A DNA stretch of 8,496 nt from an uncultured Treponema sp. (GCA_937902445.1 CALELJ010000049.1:1-8496); one strand, 5' to 3'; positions 1-6,702 are shown, counted from the stretch's first letter. Numbers and translations are program-made. The notes: generated by a model not told the origin, from the sequence alone.

Positions 1-83
1 TGAAAATTCACAAACTCACCGCCTCAAACTAAACTGAAAATATAATTAAACTATTCATGGTTATACAGAATAAATTATACCAT
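1..83 (-). other. Leader downstream of riboswitch terminator; regulated gene lies off the left edge
   Basis: This AT-rich stretch follows the riboswitch terminator on the minus strand and should be the 5' leader of the B12-controlled gene. A purine-rich GAGG lies near the window edge (about 20-25, minus) and is followed by a GTG at 9-11 that stays open to the edge. That could be the start of the regulated gene, but three codons are too few to call it. No other gene is visible here on either strand. Confidence 0.3.
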
Positions 84-122
84 AAAATAAAAAAGCTCCG
101 GTCAATCCACACAGACCAGAGC
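84..122 (-). terminator. Intrinsic terminator, expression platform of the B12 riboswitch
   Basis: Read on the minus strand, GCTCTGGTC (122-114) pairs with GACCGGAGC (103-95) as a 9-bp stem with one G-U pair and a 10-base loop. Six T (94-89), one A and four more T follow. This is a strong Rho-independent terminator placed 82 bases after the aptamer and before the downstream gene, the usual layout of a transcriptional OFF switch. A possible competing pairing is TTGGTC (166-161) with the 3' arm GACCGG (103-98), which would break the terminator. That antiterminator is inferred by eye and was not folded. Confidence 0.85.
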
Positions 123-203
123 AAAAATCACTTTCAGACAGTTATCCCGTATAAAAGTACGACCAATTCCTCGTGGCCTGGAGAACTTCTCCCGTACCAT
201 GAT

Positions 204-373
204 AAACGGCAGGTTTCCTGACTTGGAGATCAGCACCGCATTCCATGCCTTCCCGGTTTTACCCAGTGACTTCAGTTGAAATACGACTCCCTCGACACAG
301 TGACGAGATCGTGCAGGACTTTGACCTGCTTCCCTTTTAACCGTTCCATGCACAAGCACAAACGGCACCGTTT
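204..373 (-). promoter_or_regulatory. Cobalamin (B12) riboswitch aptamer
   Basis: The minus strand carries the conserved order of a cobalamin riboswitch. The closing stem P1 is AAACGG (373-368) with CCGTTT (209-204). The core contains AAAAGGGAAGCAGGTCAAAG, then TCCTGCACGATCTCGTCACTGT, given here only to show its fit to the family core (AGGGAA...GGTG-AA-TCC...AC...CACTGT). CACTGGG follows, then the B12 box AAGTCAGGAAACCTGCC near 224-208. In the known family, adenosylcobalamin or a related corrinoid binds and switches off downstream genes for B12 transport, synthesis or B12-independent isoenzymes. Here a terminator follows at 84-122, so control is probably by transcription termination. The core CTCGTCACTGT is a slight variant of the common CCCGCCACTGT. 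An open frame across this region (102-368, minus) is a by-product of the RNA and is not called as a gene. Confidence 0.92.
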
Positions 374-385
374 ACTGTTGCTGCC

Positions 386-414
386 ACAATATCATTTAAA
401 CATATAATTATCAA
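386..414 (-). promoter_or_regulatory. Promoter of the B12 riboswitch transcript
   Basis: On the minus strand TTGATA (414-409) is a 5/6 match to the -35 box. A 17-base spacer leads to TATTGT (391-386), a 4/6 match to the -10 box that is preceded by TGA, giving an extended -10 (TGnTATTGT). Transcription would begin near 379, just before the first base of P1 at 373. That agreement with the aptamer boundary is good support. The -35 sits inside a 16-base AT-rich inverted repeat (405-420, TAATTA-N4-TAATTA) that could be incidental. Confidence 0.7.
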
Positions 415-422
415 TAATTACA

Positions 423-1562
423 TCACTTAGGGATTCTGTATTTCACGTAAATCGGAACAGTCCATTCCGTCTTGTACTCGTCCTTTGACGTCTGCTTGTA
501 GAACCAGTCAAATCCCAGGCTGTAAGTCCAGAGCCCGTATGTGATCCATAGGCGCGGATAAAGTTCAAAAGTCTGCCTTGAATTGTCACTGACATCTGAA
601 TCAATGGCTCCGTAGTAATAGACTCTTGGCTTGAAGGCCACAACCTTTGTAAAGGGAATCAAAAGCTGAAGTCCCGTATAAAGCGGAATCATGTTTCCAT
701 TGACCGACTTGCCCGCCTCTGCCTCCAGTTCAACCTGCACATCTTTAACATAGGAGCTGAAGTTGAGGGAAACAAGGTTGCTTTCCTTCATGTCGACATT
801 CTTGTAGCTGGTGACATTTTTAAAGACGGAACTTGAAACATAAGGCTCAGTTTTCCCGCTGACAGTCAAGGTAAGGGAAAGTTTCCTCAATGTTCCGTCC
901 AGTTCCGGCTTCCAGTTTGATGAAAATGCCCAGCTGCACTTGTATTCAGCATCCTCTTTTTCCTTTTCAGTTCTGGTAAAAAGACAGTTGGCGCCAAAAG
1001 ACAGGGGAATATCTTTTTCAGTTTTAGAAAGGTCATAGCCGATGCTTCCGTTCACCCCAAAAGAATCCTCATAGGGAACATAGCTTTCCGTTGCAGGAAC
1101 CGCAAGTCCAAAAGTAAAGGCATCAATTTCCGACTTCAACGCGATTCCGGTTTTTCCCCATCGTGAGGCCCCAGTATAAATTTCCGCAAGACTAAAGAAA
1201 TTTCCAGGCAAATAATAGGAATAAAGTTTACCGGCAGAAAACTCCAGTGCCTTGTTTCCCATAGGCCGGAACCTGACATAGGCCCTCTTGAGTTCAATTT
1301 TCTGCCCTTCTTCCGACCATTTCTGAGCAGCAGATGTTCTATAGTAGATTTTGCTTGCCGCAGTTATGTAGTCATTTGACAGATTGAAGTCCGAAAGAAA
1401 ATAGGCACCGCCAAAACCGATGTCGGAATCCTCATATTTGGAATCCAGTGTCTTTTCAACCGGATAGATGCCAGCCGTCACAGCGCCAACAACCTTGAGT
1501 TCAGCAGAAAAAGCCGGAAAAACCACGGCAGAGGCAATAAATGCAAGAACAATTTTTTTCAT
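423..1562 (-). CDS. Putative porin-like outer-membrane beta-barrel protein
   Basis: A 379-residue secreted protein. Residues 1-20 form a clean Sec signal peptide (MKKIV start, hydrophobic core, AFSA before Glu21), so signal peptidase I cleavage is expected. The mature part has many short alternating polar/aromatic strands (KIYYRTS, LKRAYVRFRP, PRVYYYG, WTYSLGFDWFY) and no other hydrophobic helix, as expected of an outer-membrane barrel. The segment AYVRFRP...LEFSAGK...PGNFFSLAEIYTG...RWGKTG (about 94-140) resembles the early strands of general and phosphate-selective porins (strand, 'aGr/aGk' turn, long loop), but I cannot assign a family. The end (KYRIPK) lacks the usual terminal aromatic residue. 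ATG 1562 is chosen over an upstream in-frame start at 1664 because the signal peptide begins there and AGGA lies 6-7 bases upstream. It diverges from the lipoprotein operon. No terminator lies between its stop and the riboswitch promoter. Confidence 0.8.
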   Translation of the reverse strand: MKKIVLAFIASAVVFPAFSAELKVVGAVTAGIYPVEKTLDSKYEDSDIGFGGAYFLSDFNLSNDYITAASKIYYRTSAAQKWSEEGQKIELKRAYVRFRPMGNKALEFSAGKLYSYYLPGNFFSLAEIYTGASRWGKTGIALKSEIDAFTFGLAVPATESYVPYEDSFGVNGSIGYDLSKTEKDIPLSFGANCLFTRTEKEKEDAEYKCSWAFSSNWKPELDGTLRKLSLTLTVSGKTEPYVSSSVFKNVTSYKNVDMKESNLVSLNFSSYVKDVQVELEAEAGKSVNGNMIPLYTGLQLLIPFTKVVAFKPRVYYYGAIDSDVSDNSRQTFELYPRLWITYGLWTYSLGFDWFYKQTSKDEYKTEWTVPIYVKYRIPK

Positions 1563-1603
1563 TTTGTTATCCTGAAGTTTGTTTTGAGATGATTGCAGCC
1601 GGA

Positions 1604-1632
1604 AGTATAGCAAAAAAGAAGAAAAAAGAAAT
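1604..1632 (-). promoter_or_regulatory. Probable promoter of the porin-like gene
   Basis: TATACT on the minus strand (1609-1604) matches the -10 consensus at 5 of 6 positions and would start transcription about 35 bases before the ATG at 1562. The -35 region (1632-1627) is a pyrimidine run with no good TTGACA match, so this promoter may be weak or need an activator. The purine tract on the plus strand (about 1610-1631) lies within it. Confidence 0.45.
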
Positions 1633-1637
1633 GGGAC

Positions 1638-1657
1638 ATAACACAAAGTTATCCACA
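1638..1657. promoter_or_regulatory. Inverted repeat ATAAC-N5-GTTAT overlapping a perfect DnaA-box sequence
   Basis: ATAAC (1638-1642) and GTTAT (1648-1652) form a 15-base perfect inverted repeat. It lies between the two divergent promoters, upstream of both. The right arm overlaps TTATCCACA (1649-1657), identical to the canonical bacterial DnaA box. The same repeat pattern recurs at 6803-6819. This could be an operator for a dimeric regulator controlling both directions. A single DnaA box does not indicate a replication origin, and no cluster of boxes is seen here. Confidence 0.35.
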
Positions 1658-1691
1658 ACGACACAATTTCACAGATTTTTCTGCAAAATAA

Positions 1692-1720
1692 TTCGCTTTA
1701 GGTTGTTTTTGTATTATACT
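1692..1720 (+). promoter_or_regulatory. Probable promoter of the lipoprotein/barrel operon
   Basis: TATACT (1715-1720) is a 5/6 -10 match; an overlapping TATTAT (1712-1717) is an equal alternative. A weak -35 candidate, TTCGCT (1692-1697), lies 17 bases upstream, with a T-rich spacer. Transcription would start near 1727, leaving a leader of about 24 bases before ATG 1751. That leader contains GGAGG at 1741-1745. Confidence 0.5.
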
Positions 1721-1750
1721 ATTATCATGCCTTGGCTCATGGAGGGAATT

Positions 1751-4486
1751 ATGAAAAAAATATTTGCACTGATGTTTGCGGCAATTCCACTATCGATTCT
1801 TTCCTGCGGATTCTGGAACTATGAAGCCCCAGAGACTTTTTCCGTAAAAACAAAAAATGACTACGATTTTCACCTTGGAACATTCAACACGAGCGAACAT
1901 TTCTCGACGGAAGATATTCTTGATTCCATCAGCCTTGGTGATGAAACGGAAAAAAACAAGCTCAGGGTTTACGACTACTACGACGGAACCGCAGAAAACG
2001 AAGAAGTAATGGAATATCTCTTCAATTATAAGCTTGCTTCCATCCCTATTGATTTCAACGAATACCTTAAATCCATGGACATGAACTCAAAGCTGTCCAA
2101 CGCACTTTCAAAATCCTTCACGATTCCTGAAATCAAGGACGTCAACTTTTCAACTCCAATTGATTTTGGCAACATTTCAAAGGCCATTGCCCAGAATTTC
2201 AGCCTCAGGACATCGCCTATCATCGTGATCGAACCTGGAGATGGCAATGAATATTCCCTTGAGGAACCTGCAGCCGGACAGCCTTCCTATGACAACATCC
2301 AGATTGTCGTTTCAAGCCCGGAATTCAGTTCCGCAACCCTTAGAAAAGGCAGCCTTGACTTTACATTGACACCTCAGGATTCCAGTTTTACCCCTGGATT
2401 TTCCTTTGTGATCACCAAAGCCTACCTTGTTTCACCTGACAGTCAGGTTATTTCAGAAGCCGGAGAAAAGGATATTACCCAAGGCGGAACTCTTTCCTTC
2501 GGCCTTGAGGGACGTACAATCTACCCTTCCTTCAAGCTGATCCTCAATGGATCCTACCGCGGCGGAACTCTGGGAAAAAGCCACACATATAATATAGAAA
2601 GTTCCATCTCTGACGTTGACCTGGCATCGATTTCAGGACTTACCATGGAAAATTCTCCTGCCCTTGACGTAAACCACGTGCAGAAAATCCCAATGGCAGA
2701 CGTGGCAGGCTATATCGTTGAAGCCAAAATCCGTGAAGGAAATCTCAACTTCAGCGCCAGAATTCCGGACTCGTGGAAGGGAATCACTTCTACCACCACA
2801 ACAAAAGTTTCAGGCGGCCTCAACATTCCTGAAAATGAGATGACCGACGACCGCCCTTCGGGAAACTACCTTTTGAGCAAATATTCAGACCTTGCGGGAA
2901 AACCACTAAAAAAAGACGACATTGAGATCAGCATCGGCATGAAATTCTCCTTCAACAATGCTACCTTGTATTTTGACAAGTCAAATTCCGCAATGATGCA
3001 GGGAAAATGTTCCATAAAGTCACTTGGTGATGTTGTCGCAGACATTGACTCCCTCATTCCGCCGGAAGACCTGACCTATGACTTCAGGGACAACCTTGGC
3101 GAAACATCCGAATACATAAGCAGAATATGGATCAACAATCTCGTAGCAAAGGGAACCTTCTCTGACAACTTCGACGAGACGAATTTCATCGCAAACACAA
3201 CGATTTCCTCAAACTTTTTCAAGATTGCCGGCAACAAATCACAGGCAAAACTTTCCGACAGTGCACCACAGCTCAACCAGAAACTCATAGATACGGAAAC
3301 CGAAATCGATTTTACGGCAAGTCCGGAAATTGACTTCAAGGTCGCCATTGATCTTACCGGAGATGACCCGGAAAACGCCAAATACATCAGGTTTGGCAAC
3401 ATTGACTTCAACAAGGAATACAGGTTTGAGGCTTCTTTTGACATCGACTTTGACATGATCAAGGCGGAACTCAACGCTTCCGGTGTCGAGACAAACGGTT
3501 CCGTAGAAACGGGATTGAATATTTCCGAGATGATCGGAAACATCTGCGACGACCAGGGTGACATGAAAAAGGAACTGGAAAAGCTTGAGCTTGCAGAAGA
3601 CGCCGTAAGAGCCTACATCTTCATCTCAAAGCCGGAAACAGGCAACGATGCGGATCCGCTTTCCGCCCTCACTCTCAGCGGAAGGATTTTCTGCGACTAT
3701 ACGGTCGGAGAATCACCTGAGTCGACCTATTTCATCGGATCCAAGGATGCGACAGAAGAAATACCGTTCAAAAAAGCGGTAGATTTTGACAAGTTAAGAG
3801 ATGAAAAGAAGGCCCTGAGAATCCCGGTAAGCACCATGCAGGACTACAGTTCCGCTGAAAACGGAGAATTTGCCCGCATAATCAATTCCCGCCCGGACGC
3901 ACTGAACCTGGGATACACCATCCAGCTTGGCGGTGGAAAGATCATACTCTACCAGCAGGACATCGAAGCCTTCAAGTCCGGATCTTCCGCCGAAATAATG
4001 ATCCAGGCTGCCATCGCGGTTCCTTTCAAGTTCCGTGTAAAGGACGGGGAATCCGTGAAGATCGACGTGAAATCCATCATCAATGACGATGATGACCCTG
4101 AGGCAGCAGAAAAGGACCTCTTCAAGCGTGACGGTGTGGATGACTGGGATGACCACAAGGATGTTGCGGAATGCATCGAATCCCTTAAGATCATCCTCAA
4201 TGTCGCAGGACTTTCCGGCAATACAACCGTTCCGACTCTTACAATACGCAAGGAATGGGACAACGGCCAGACGGTCAAGAAATCCTCAGGCCTTAAAAAC
4301 GGATCTTCGGACCTGGAATTCACAAGAGACGACACGAAATCTGTAATGGATAACTATCCGTTCAATCCTGAAATTCTCCTTACCGTGGATTCAGGTACAA
4401 TTTCCCTTCCAAGAAATCTTGAGGCAGACATAAGAGTCCACATCAAGACAGACGGAACCGTAAAACTCTGGGACAAGGAGGACTAA
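1751..4486 (+). CDS. Large secreted lipoprotein of unknown function
   Basis: A 911-residue protein I do not recognise. The N-terminus MKKIFALMFAAIPLSILSC is a signal peptide ending in the lipobox ILSC, so Cys19 should be lipidated and the protein anchored to a membrane in the periplasm or at the cell surface. The rest is acidic, rich in Asp/Asn/Ser and short beta strands (DIDFD, EIDFTASPEIDFKVAID), with no transmembrane helix, suggesting a long beta-rich, repeat-like fold. An Asp-rich stretch lies at about 778-806 (NDDDD, DGVDDWDDHKD). ATG 1751 is preferred over in-frame ATGs at 1727 and 1739 because GGAGG (1741-1745) precedes it and the signal peptide begins there. The reading frame also stays open further upstream, but only through intergenic sequence. 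The gene is followed after one base by a beta-barrel gene, which suggests a lipoprotein/barrel complex; that role is inference only. Confidence 0.85.
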   Translation: MKKIFALMFAAIPLSILSCGFWNYEAPETFSVKTKNDYDFHLGTFNTSEHFSTEDILDSISLGDETEKNKLRVYDYYDGTAENEEVMEYLFNYKLASIPIDFNEYLKSMDMNSKLSNALSKSFTIPEIKDVNFSTPIDFGNISKAIAQNFSLRTSPIIVIEPGDGNEYSLEEPAAGQPSYDNIQIVVSSPEFSSATLRKGSLDFTLTPQDSSFTPGFSFVITKAYLVSPDSQVISEAGEKDITQGGTLSFGLEGRTIYPSFKLILNGSYRGGTLGKSHTYNIESSISDVDLASISGLTMENSPALDVNHVQKIPMADVAGYIVEAKIREGNLNFSARIPDSWKGITSTTTTKVSGGLNIPENEMTDDRPSGNYLLSKYSDLAGKPLKKDDIEISIGMKFSFNNATLYFDKSNSAMMQGKCSIKSLGDVVADIDSLIPPEDLTYDFRDNLGETSEYISRIWINNLVAKGTFSDNFDETNFIANTTISSNFFKIAGNKSQAKLSDSAPQLNQKLIDTETEIDFTASPEIDFKVAIDLTGDDPENAKYIRFGNIDFNKEYRFEASFDIDFDMIKAELNASGVETNGSVETGLNISEMIGNICDDQGDMKKELEKLELAEDAVRAYIFISKPETGNDADPLSALTLSGRIFCDYTVGESPESTYFIGSKDATEEIPFKKAVDFDKLRDEKKALRIPVSTMQDYSSAENGEFARIINSRPDALNLGYTIQLGGGKIILYQQDIEAFKSGSSAEIMIQAAIAVPFKFRVKDGESVKIDVKSIINDDDDPEAAEKDLFKRDGVDDWDDHKDVAECIESLKIILNVAGLSGNTTVPTLTIRKEWDNGQTVKKSSGLKNGSSDLEFTRDDTKSVMDNYPFNPEILLTVDSGTISLPRNLEADIRVHIKTDGTVKLWDKED

Positions 4487-4490
4487 AATG
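4475..4490 (+). promoter_or_regulatory. Perfect Shine-Dalgarno and TAAaATG translational-coupling junction
   Basis: AAGGAGG (4475-4481) lies inside the last codons of the lipoprotein gene, 6 bases before the ATG at 4488. The lipoprotein stop TAA (4484-4486) and this ATG are separated by one base. The layout favours re-initiation by the same ribosome, hence matched production of the two proteins. Confidence 0.85.
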
Positions 4491-5714
4491 AAGAGCATAA
4501 GAAAATTACTGCCAGCATTCATAGCCGCATCTTTCATTTTCTCCGCCCATGCGGAACTCCATAAGCCGCACAGATACTTTGAAATCTCCCAGGACGTGAC
4601 TTTCAGCGCTTCAAACAACTATGTAGCCCTTTCGGATGTACTGAAAAAGGATGTTGTCTTCGATCTTTCAACAATCACAAAGAAAATCCCAAAAAGCGGT
4701 TTCAACATCAACTTCAATTTCACGGAAATGACCGACATAAGGCTGAATTTTGACGAAATATTCAGAATCGACTTCTTTGCCGGAACAGAGGGCTATGTCG
4801 ATTTCACGCTGGACAAGAGGTTTTTTGAATTCATTTCTGGTTTTGACGGAAGAAAAACATACAATATCGGAGCACACGCAGGAGCAGAAGCCTACGCGGT
4901 TGCCGGGATTCAGATGCAGACCTTCTCCATCATAGAAGATTTCGGATTCACGCTGAAACCTTCCATATTCGTCCCCGTATTCTACTGTCCTGAGATCAAG
5001 GCGAAGGCGACTTACAAGGAAGAAAACAACAAAGTCAACGTTTCCATGGACGGAAAGGCAAAACTCTACACCCTCGTGCCTGGAGACAGACTTTTCGAGG
5101 ACCATGAAGTCACTGAACCTGAAAACATCATGAATTCCGCCGGATTTACCCTTGAACTGGGAGTTGAGAAGAACATATTCTACGGACTTGATGTAGGCGC
5201 ATACACGCAGATTCCGGTTGTTCCGGGAAAACTGGACTACTGCACGGAAATGGGCTTCACCGGAAAAGGATACATAAGCAACATTCTCGGGAAAAAAGAC
5301 GACGGCGAGGACCTGTCGGACTGGGATTATGACAAAAAAGACAATGTCTACACAAAAGATTCCATCAGACTGCACCGTCCTTTCAAACTCGGAGCAGAGG
5401 CAGCCTGGAGACCCTTTGGTTCCTGGCTCACCTTCAGGCCTGAGCTTGCCTTTGTGGTCCGCTCGCCTTTCAGCCAGTACGCAAATGTAGGCCTCGAATA
5501 TTCCCTTGGTGCAGAATTCACCGCATGGAACATCGTCGGCCTCAGTCTGTGCTCAAACTATAGAAACAACGTCTTCTCCCAGCAGATGGGACTGATGTTC
5601 AACTTCCGGGTGCTTGAGATTGATCTGGCCGTCGCAACAACCAGTTCCGACTTCCTTTACAGTTTCACAAGCACCGGAGCCACAGTCTATGCCGGCATAA
5701 AGATAGGATTCTAA
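4488..5714 (+). CDS. Outer-membrane beta-barrel protein paired with the upstream lipoprotein
   Basis: A 408-residue secreted protein. Residues 1-22 are a Sec signal peptide (MKSIRK, hydrophobic core, SAHA before Glu23). The mature part alternates amphipathic strands and charged loops, including FNINFNFTEM, TLKPSIFVPVFY, FTLELGVEKNIFYGLDVGAY, WLTFRPELAFVV and MGLMFNFRVLEIDLAV. It ends VYAGIKIGF with a terminal Phe, the classical C-terminal signal of outer-membrane barrels read by the BAM machinery. A strongly charged loop (269-286, KKDDGEDLSDWDYDKKDN) may face outside. I cannot assign a family with certainty; the architecture resembles uncharacterised DUF-type barrels of spirochaetes and Bacteroidetes. 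It shares an mRNA with the lipoprotein and is probably its partner (inference). The stop lies 7 bases from that of the convergent downstream gene. Confidence 0.85.
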   Translation: MKSIRKLLPAFIAASFIFSAHAELHKPHRYFEISQDVTFSASNNYVALSDVLKKDVVFDLSTITKKIPKSGFNINFNFTEMTDIRLNFDEIFRIDFFAGTEGYVDFTLDKRFFEFISGFDGRKTYNIGAHAGAEAYAVAGIQMQTFSIIEDFGFTLKPSIFVPVFYCPEIKAKATYKEENNKVNVSMDGKAKLYTLVPGDRLFEDHEVTEPENIMNSAGFTLELGVEKNIFYGLDVGAYTQIPVVPGKLDYCTEMGFTGKGYISNILGKKDDGEDLSDWDYDKKDNVYTKDSIRLHRPFKLGAEAAWRPFGSWLTFRPELAFVVRSPFSQYANVGLEYSLGAEFTAWNIVGLSLCSNYRNNVFSQQMGLMFNFRVLEIDLAVATTSSDFLYSFTSTGATVYAGIKIGF

Positions 5715-5715
5715 C

Positions 5716-5730
5716 GGTCTCTTAGAGGCC
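5716..5730 (+). terminator. Weak hairpin at the convergent gene junction
   Basis: GGTCTC (5716-5721) can pair with GAGGCC (5725-5730) in plus-strand RNA, with one G-U pair and a three-base loop. The loop is the complement of the stop codon of the opposing gene. There is no T run, so it is not a convincing intrinsic terminator. No better terminator for the plus-strand operon is visible before it runs into the antisense of the next gene. Confidence 0.2.
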
Positions 5731-6603
5731 TGCGCGAATTGAAAGACATCCGCTGAGGAATTTCTTGTCGTTGAGGTGTGTCATGTCTGCCATGACACTG
5801 CCTGTAAGCTGGAGAACGAAGAAGTCAAATCCAACGCCGCCAAAAAGCTGTGTCTGGATGTTGCCAAAATCGAATCCGTCAGAAGACCATGAACCGGAAT
5901 CACCGCCTGCAACTGAAATTGACCAGTCCCAGTCAAGGGATGAAGTCGATGTCATGAGCCTCAGACCGGCAAATGGTGTCACAAATACGAATTTCTTTGA
6001 AATCTGGGCTGTTGCATAAAGGCTGTGGGATGAAAAATCAAACTTTGTCTTCACATTCTTTGAGTCATAGCTGAAATTCACGCCGTTATAAAGGTAGCCA
6101 AATCCAACAGAAACACATGGAAGAACCAGATCCCTTTCGAGAATGGCGTATCTGATGTCAGCTCCAAAAGTGGTGAATCCAAAAGAAACATCCTTGAAGC
6201 CGATGTCAGGAGTTTTGAGGAACATAAAGCCAACATCAAAAGGAAGAACTACACCTCCAAGACGGAAATCTACGGCTGCAGAAGGAAGGAACATCTGGTT
6301 GCCTACACCGTCCGCGCTTACTCCAAGCTCTGAAAGAACGTCAGCAATTCCGGATGTGTCGACACGGACTGCCGAAATGTCAATTCCGCCTGCAAAATGT
6401 GGAATCGCAGTAGGGAAAATCTTGCCGATATGGGCATCAGCATAGATGTTCTGCATACCCGTGAGCTGTGGAAGCGAAAGTGCAAATTCCTTTCCTACGT
6501 AGTTATATGCATCTCCGATAACTTTTTTGTTCTGACCAAATGCGGAAAATGCCAGGAGCATTGAAGCAAGGCAAACCGCTGTTTTTTTAAAATTGATTTT
6601 CAT
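5722..6603 (-). CDS. Putative outer-membrane beta-barrel protein, Treponema-type
   Basis: A 293-residue secreted protein. Residues 1-23 are a Sec signal peptide (MKINFKK, hydrophobic core, SAFG before Gln24). The mature chain is glycine- and aromatic-rich with regular amphipathic strands: IYADAHIGKIFPTAIPHFAG, VDFRLGGVVLPFDVGFMF, FGADIRYAILERDLVLPCVS, SLYATAQISKKFVFVTPFAG, and LFGGVGFDFFVLQLTG. These suggest a small barrel of roughly 10-14 strands. The pattern resembles uncharacterised barrel proteins common in treponemes; I know of no assigned function. The end (LSIRAGL) is hydrophobic but not aromatic. ATG 6603 is supported by AGAGG 6 bases upstream. It converges on the lipoprotein/barrel operon with 7 bases between stops, so antisense transcription across both 3' ends is likely. 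The likely -10 lies within a palindrome at 6703-6720. Confidence 0.8.
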   Translation of the reverse strand: MKINFKKTAVCLASMLLAFSAFGQNKKVIGDAYNYVGKEFALSLPQLTGMQNIYADAHIGKIFPTAIPHFAGGIDISAVRVDTSGIADVLSELGVSADGVGNQMFLPSAAVDFRLGGVVLPFDVGFMFLKTPDIGFKDVSFGFTTFGADIRYAILERDLVLPCVSVGFGYLYNGVNFSYDSKNVKTKFDFSSHSLYATAQISKKFVFVTPFAGLRLMTSTSSLDWDWSISVAGGDSGSWSSDGFDFGNIQTQLFGGVGFDFFVLQLTGSVMADMTHLNDKKFLSGCLSIRAGL

Positions 6604-6702
6604 AGATACCTCTCTATAAGATAGAAAATAGCAAAATTTTCAAACTCATGCAATTAGTCCCATGAAGCAAGACGGAACTAAAACAGCGTCAATTGCTTAA
6701 AC

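Noticed and set aside
74..79. TATAAT on the minus strand after the riboswitch terminator, as a bypass promoter
   Set aside because: There is no -35 at a suitable distance and no TGn extension. AT-rich DNA gives such hexamers often.
102..368. 88-codon open frame on the minus strand
   Set aside because: It lies across the B12 aptamer and terminator, has no ribosome site and an unnatural composition. RNA structure explains the sequence.
1563..1664. 34-residue N-terminal extension of the porin-like frame
   Set aside because: The clear Sec signal peptide begins at ATG 1562 with AGGA upstream, and the probable -10 box lies inside the proposed extension.
1541..1750. 70-residue N-terminal extension of the lipoprotein frame
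   Set aside because: The frame is open by chance through intergenic DNA and into the antisense start of the divergent gene. The lipoprotein signal peptide and GGAGG point to ATG 1751.
3076..3564. 162-codon minus-strand open frame
   Set aside because: It is antisense to the lipoprotein gene, and its Ser/Leu-rich composition mirrors the sense codons.
4668..5375. 235-codon minus-strand open frame
   Set aside because: It is the antisense of the barrel gene. The predicted product is rich in Val, Phe and Cys without domain features and has no ribosome site. Codon bias makes long antisense frames in these genes.
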